Assembly (NCBI RefSeq): GCF_015352445.1
Contig: NZ_JADKPO010000011.1
Span: 62,001-126,000, forward strand
Length of the DNA stretch: 64,000 nucleotides
Direction: 5' to 3'
From: Nocardioides agariphilus
GTDB lineage: Bacteria; Actinomycetota; Actinomycetes; Propionibacteriales; Nocardioidaceae
This document shows, in pieces, positions 61,027-64,000 of this stretch; the first letter of the stretch is position 1; the number at the start of each line of letters is the position of its first letter. The position numbers were made by a program, and so were the translations under genes. The notes beneath the pieces are model-generated. The model made no database searches, had not been told where the DNA came from, and saw only the letters and a list, made by a program, of their open reading frames with translations.

Positions 61027-61782
61027 ATGGGCCGGTTCGACGGACGGGTCGCGGTGGTCACCGGAGCAGCCCGTGGCATCGGCTTCGCGACCGCGCAGCG
61101 CTTCGCCGAGGAGGGCGCCAAGGTCGCCGTCCTCGACCTCGACGAGACCGCGGCGCGAGACGCCGCCGGCCGGCTCGGCGAAGGGCACCTGGGCCTGTCG
61201 TGCGATGTCGGCAACACCGAGTCCGCCGACTCCGCGGTCGCGCGCGTCGTCGAGGAGCTCGGCGGCCTGCACGTGCTGGTCAACAACGCCGGTGTGACGC
61301 GCGACAACCTGCTGTTCAAGATGACTGACGACGACTGGGACACCGTCATGAACGTCCACCTGCGAGGTGCGTTCTTGATGAGCCGGGCCGCGCAGCGGGT
61401 CTTCGTCGGGCAGAAGCTCGGCAAGATCGTCAACCTGTCCAGCGTCAGCGCTCTCGGCAACCGCGGCCAGGCCAACTACGCGGCGGCCAAGATGGGCATC
61501 CAGGGCTTCACCCGCACGCTCGCCATCGAGCTCGGCCCCTACGGCGTCAACGTCAACGCGGTCGCCCCCGGCTTCATCGCGACCGACATGACCGACGCCA
61601 CCGCAGCTCGGGTCGGCATGAGCGTGGAGGACTTCCGCCAAGCGGCCGCCGACCGCAATCCGGTGCGTCGGGTCGGCTTCCCGGAGGACATCGCTGCCGT
61701 CGCGGCGTTCTTGTGCAGCGACGAGGCGTCGTACGTCACCGGACAGGTGCTGTACGTCGACGGCGGCGCCACGCTCGTCTGA
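61027..61782 (+). CDS. fabG: 3-oxoacyl-ACP reductase-like SDR
   Basis: The 251-residue SDR has the cofactor motif VTGAARGIGFATAQ, acidic LDLDETAARD, NNAGVTRD, and the catalytic residues S139, Y151 and K155 (VNLSSVSALGNRGQANYAAAKMG). The end is AAFLCSDEASYVTGQVLYVDGGATLV. It resembles FabG that reduces 3-oxoacyl-ACP with NADPH, but an acetoacetyl-CoA reductase or other SDR role is possible. GGAAGGCAGGACGAG precedes ATG 61027. A TAGAGT box at 60979 may be its promoter. Confidence 0.9.
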   Translation: MGRFDGRVAVVTGAARGIGFATAQRFAEEGAKVAVLDLDETAARDAAGRLGEGHLGLSCDVGNTESADSAVARVVEELGGLHVLVNNAGVTRDNLLFKMTDDDWDTVMNVHLRGAFLMSRAAQRVFVGQKLGKIVNLSSVSALGNRGQANYAAAKMGIQGFTRTLAIELGPYGVNVNAVAPGFIATDMTDATAARVGMSVEDFRQAAADRNPVRRVGFPEDIAAVAAFLCSDEASYVTGQVLYVDGGATLV

Positions 61783-61918
61783 GCCCTGTTCCTCCGCGGC
61801 CCGTCAGAGCCCTCGACGGTGCTCGACGCGCCGAGGCGGCGCTCCTGCGCGGTTCCGTTTTGAAAGACAACCACAATGGAGCAGATTCGCAGATCTGCCC
61901 CTGATCGGAGTACCCCCT

Positions 61919-62968
61919 GTGCGTCCTCTCCACCTCCGCAGAGTCCCGCGCCCCCTTGCCCTGCTCGTGGTGGCGACCCTCACCGCCGCGAGCCTGACTT
62001 CGTGCGGTGGCGGCGGCGACAAGTCCGACGCTCCGCAGGCCGATCCCAGCGAGGCGTTCACGCCTGCCGAGCAGGAAGAAGAGGTCGTCCCTGACACCTG
62101 GCCGCTGACCGGCATCCAGGTGGCCGACGGTGAGACCGCCGCCAAGAAGCACCCGATCCTGGTCACCAAGATCGACAACACGGTGTCCGCCTCGCCCCAG
62201 GCCGGGCTGGGCGAGGCCGACCTGGTGGTGGAGGAGCTCGTCGAGGGCGGACTGACCCGCCTGGCGGTGTTCTTCTACTCCCAGATCCCCGACAACGCCG
62301 GACCCGTGCGGTCGATGCGCGCCAGCGACATCGGCATCGTGCCGAGCGAGCACGCGACGGTCGTGACCAGCGGCGCCGCGGATGTCACGATCCGGCGGAT
62401 CAGCGACGCCGGCATCCCGTTCATCCAGGAGGGCGGTCCGGGGATGTACCGCGACAGCTCCCGGAATGCTCCCTACAACCTGATGGTGCACCTCAACGAC
62501 ACCGCCAAGTCCTTCAAGCAGAAGGCTGTGCGTCCGGCCGACTACCTCCCGTGGGGCGACGGCAGCGACCTGCCGAAGGGCAAGAAGGCCACGACGCTCG
62601 CGGCGTCCTTCTCCGGTGGTCACTCGACCCAGTGGGAGTTCGACGGCGACCACTACGTCAACACCAACTCCAACGCCGCTCCCGACGACCAGTTCCCCGC
62701 CGACACCGTGCTCGCGCTGCAGGTCCAGGTCGGAGACGCCGGCTACCTCGACCCGGCCGGCAACAAGGTGCCCGAGACCAAGTTCGAAGGACAGGGTCAG
62801 GCCTGGCTGTTCCACAACGGCCGCGTCATCCGGGCCACGTGGCACAAGGACTCCCTGACCTCGACGCTCAGCCTCGACTTCAAGGGCCAGACCTTGACGC
62901 TTCCGGCCGGCCACACCTGGATCGAGCTGGTCCCGGCCGGGCCGCGCAACGTCACCTGGCAGAAGTAG
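61919..62968 (+). CDS. DUF3048 family lipoprotein
   Basis: The 349-residue product has a lipoprotein signal (LALLVVATLTAASLTSC, C29). The DUF3048 (YerB-like) domain follows: KHPILVTKIDNTVSASPQAGLGEADLVVEELVEGGLTRLAVFFYSQIPDNAGPVRSMRASD is the hallmark, and SRNAPYNLMVHLNDTAKSF continues it. A second domain starts about residue 220. The function is unknown. The gap from fabG (136 bp) includes an AT-rich stretch near 61858 that may be the promoter. GTG 61919 gives the full signal. Confidence 0.87.
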   Translation: MRPLHLRRVPRPLALLVVATLTAASLTSCGGGGDKSDAPQADPSEAFTPAEQEEEVVPDTWPLTGIQVADGETAAKKHPILVTKIDNTVSASPQAGLGEADLVVEELVEGGLTRLAVFFYSQIPDNAGPVRSMRASDIGIVPSEHATVVTSGAADVTIRRISDAGIPFIQEGGPGMYRDSSRNAPYNLMVHLNDTAKSFKQKAVRPADYLPWGDGSDLPKGKKATTLAASFSGGHSTQWEFDGDHYVNTNSNAAPDDQFPADTVLALQVQVGDAGYLDPAGNKVPETKFEGQGQAWLFHNGRVIRATWHKDSLTSTLSLDFKGQTLTLPAGHTWIELVPAGPRNVTWQK

Positions 62969-63023
62969 CCGGCCGGTCTTCTGCCACCTCCTCCCGGCGG
63001 ACCCATGAGGCAGACTTGGCCGC

Positions 63024-63581
63024 ATGGCTGATCTGCGGGCGGGGCAGCTCCTGGTGGCGACCCCGGTCCTGCTCGACCCGAACTTCGCAGAGACGGTCGT
63101 CCTGCTCCTCGACGCCGACGAGAACGGCGCCCTCGGCGTGGTGCTCAACCGGCCCTCGACCGTGCCGGTCGCCGAGGTGCTCGAGGCGTGGGCCGACGTG
63201 GTCGCCGAGCCCGAGGTGCTCTTCGAGGGAGGCCCGGTGTCGACCGAGGGTGCCCTGGCCGTCGGACGCCTGCGCTCGGTCGACGACGCACCGGTCGGGT
63301 TCCGAGAGGTGGCTGACGACCTGGGCGTGATCGACCTCGACACCCCGGTCGAGCTGGTCGACGGCAGCCTGGAGGGCCTGCGGATCTACGCCGGGTACGC
63401 CGGCTGGGGCTCGGGTCAGCTCGAGAGCGAGGTGGAGGAGGGCAGCTGGTACGTCGTCCCCTCGATCCCGCCCGACTGCTTCCGCGGCGACACCGACGGC
63501 CTGTGGCGCGACGTGCTCCGCCGCCAGCCGGGCGAGCTCGCCTGGCACTCCACCCGTCCTGTCGACCCCGACCTCAACTGA
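63024..63581 (+). CDS. YqgE/AlgH family protein
   Basis: The 185-residue product has the family start LRAGQLLVATPVLLDPNFAETVVLLLDADENGALGVVLNRPS and later VLFEGGPVSTEGALAVGRL, RIYAGYAGWGSGQLESEVEEGSWYVV, and FRGDTDGLWRDVLRRQPGELAWHSTRP. YqgE proteins are widespread and not well characterised. ATG 63024 is preceded by CAGACT at a leaderless spacing. The last base of the stop is the first base of a long palindrome. Confidence 0.92.
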   Translation: MADLRAGQLLVATPVLLDPNFAETVVLLLDADENGALGVVLNRPSTVPVAEVLEAWADVVAEPEVLFEGGPVSTEGALAVGRLRSVDDAPVGFREVADDLGVIDLDTPVELVDGSLEGLRIYAGYAGWGSGQLESEVEEGSWYVVPSIPPDCFRGDTDGLWRDVLRRQPGELAWHSTRPVDPDLN

Positions 63582-63630
63582 GGACGTCATACGAAGTGGT
63601 CGCTATGGCGACCACTTCGTATGACGTCCT
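63581..63630. repeat. 50-bp near-perfect palindrome after yqgE
   Basis: Arms of 23 bp (63581-63603, starting AGGACGTCATACGAAG, and 63608-63630) are exact reverse complements around a TATG loop. There is no T-tract. It could end yqgE transcription in either direction or be a mobile palindromic repeat. Confidence 0.75.
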
Positions 63631-63665
63631 GGGTGGCGATGCGGCGAGAGTCCCGGCTGCGGACG

Positions 63666-63671
63666 TAGGGT
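63666..63671 (+). promoter_or_regulatory. -10 box of probable leaderless promoter
   Basis: TAGGGT lies 6 nt before GTG 63678 of the DUF3039 gene. Confidence 0.5.
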
Positions 63672-63677
63672 GAACCG

Positions 63678-63959
63678 GTGACCACGATCGGCTTCTCGAC
63701 CTCCACGTCCGTCGAGGAGGACCGCCGTACCGTCCCCACCGACGAGGGCGACCACGAGCGCTTCTCCCACTACGTCGAGAAGGACAAGCTCACCGAGGCC
63801 ATGGTCATGGGCACCCCCGTGGTGGCCCTGTGCGGCAAGGTCTGGGTGCCCAGCCGGGCACCGGAGAAGTTCCCGGTCTGCCCCGACTGCAAGGAGATCT
63901 GGGAGTCCCTCAACGACGACGGGCCCGGCAGCCCGGGTGGGGGTGGCTCCACAGAGTGA
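63678..63959 (+). CDS. DUF3039 family protein
   Basis: The 93-residue product has the DUF3039 core ERFSHYVEKDKLTEAMVMGTPVVALCGKVWVPSRAPEKFPVCPDCKEIWESL. Its CGK and CPDC cysteines could bind zinc. It is a small actinobacterial protein of unknown function. A Gly/Ser-rich tail follows. GTG 63678 follows TAGGGT by 6 nt. Confidence 0.9.
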   Translation: MTTIGFSTSTSVEEDRRTVPTDEGDHERFSHYVEKDKLTEAMVMGTPVVALCGKVWVPSRAPEKFPVCPDCKEIWESLNDDGPGSPGGGGSTE

Positions 63960-63960
63960 C

Positions 63961-63989
63961 CTCGCTCGGACCCGCCTGGCCCGAGCGAG
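63961..63989 (+). terminator. Hairpin after DUF3039 gene
   Basis: CTCGCTCGG (63961-63969) pairs exactly with CCGAGCGAG (63981-63989) around an 11-nt loop, one base after the stop. There is no T-tract, as is common in high-GC genomes. Confidence 0.55.
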
Positions 63990-64000
63990 CAGCGTGGGGG

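Overview
The window looks like a chromosomal segment of a high-GC actinobacterium, most likely Nocardioides or a close relative (Nocardioidaceae). The reasons are the strong G/C bias at third codon positions, many GTG starts, GTGA start/stop overlaps, acyl-CoA carboxylase with an epsilon subunit, TIGR03089/DUF3039-type actinobacterial families, and many genes whose start codon lies 6-8 nt after a TAnnnT box (leaderless mRNAs). I found no rRNA, tRNA, CRISPR array, transposase or integrase. The only RNA gene seen is tmRNA.

Layout. 1-2705: two PH-domain membrane proteins and the biotin carboxylase/BCCP subunit. 2761-9478: a five-gene operon with an NTF2-like protein, a truncated TfuA-like protein, and a complete NHLM/NHLP-type RiPP export machine (HlyD-like adaptor, C39 peptidase-ABC, second ABC); no precursor peptide was found. 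9556-15708: FAD-linked oxidase, two acyl-CoA dehydrogenases, methyltransferase, lipoprotein and GtrA protein. 15608-26106: the conserved actinobacterial block maf, DUF885 peptidase, ECF41 sigma, accE, accD, birA, PH-domain protein, adenylate cyclase, signal peptidase I, purK and purE. 26209-30222: ion channel, CoA-binding protein, acyl-CoA dehydrogenase, hydrolase, thioesterase. 30219-46606: cell-envelope region with two LCP ligases, a hypothetical gene and a 13E12/HNH gene, then a galactan cassette (two GlfT1-like transferases, Glf, GlfT2, Wzm, Wzt), an FMN oxidase and a large amidase with FG-GAP repeats. 46581-54667: TIGR03089 protein, two lipoproteins, ftsE-ftsX-M23 peptidase-smpB-amidohydrolase-ssrA, then two thioredoxin-fold lipoproteins. 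54668-56477: a small accessory module with a secreted eight-cysteine protein, a 58-residue membrane protein and an HTH regulator, divergent from an XRE/ImmA-like pair. 56567-63959: DGPF protein with ECF42 sigma, HIT protein, ferric-reductase-like oxidoreductase, EamA transporter, FabG, DUF3048 lipoprotein, YqgE, DUF3039.

Working together: accA, accD, accE and birA form a biotin-dependent carboxylase set. The Glf/GlfT/Wzm/Wzt genes make and export a galactofuranose-containing glycan that the neighbouring LCP proteins could attach to the wall. FtsEX and its M23 partner act in septal wall cleavage. SmpB and tmRNA carry out trans-translation.

The parts most worth a second look are the orphan NHLM export operon with its truncated TfuA, a pair of 92-bp two-hairpin intergenic repeats (with a looser third relative), and the secreted-cysteine-protein module at 54.7-56.5 kb. 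All calls come from reading the sequence; no database search was run.
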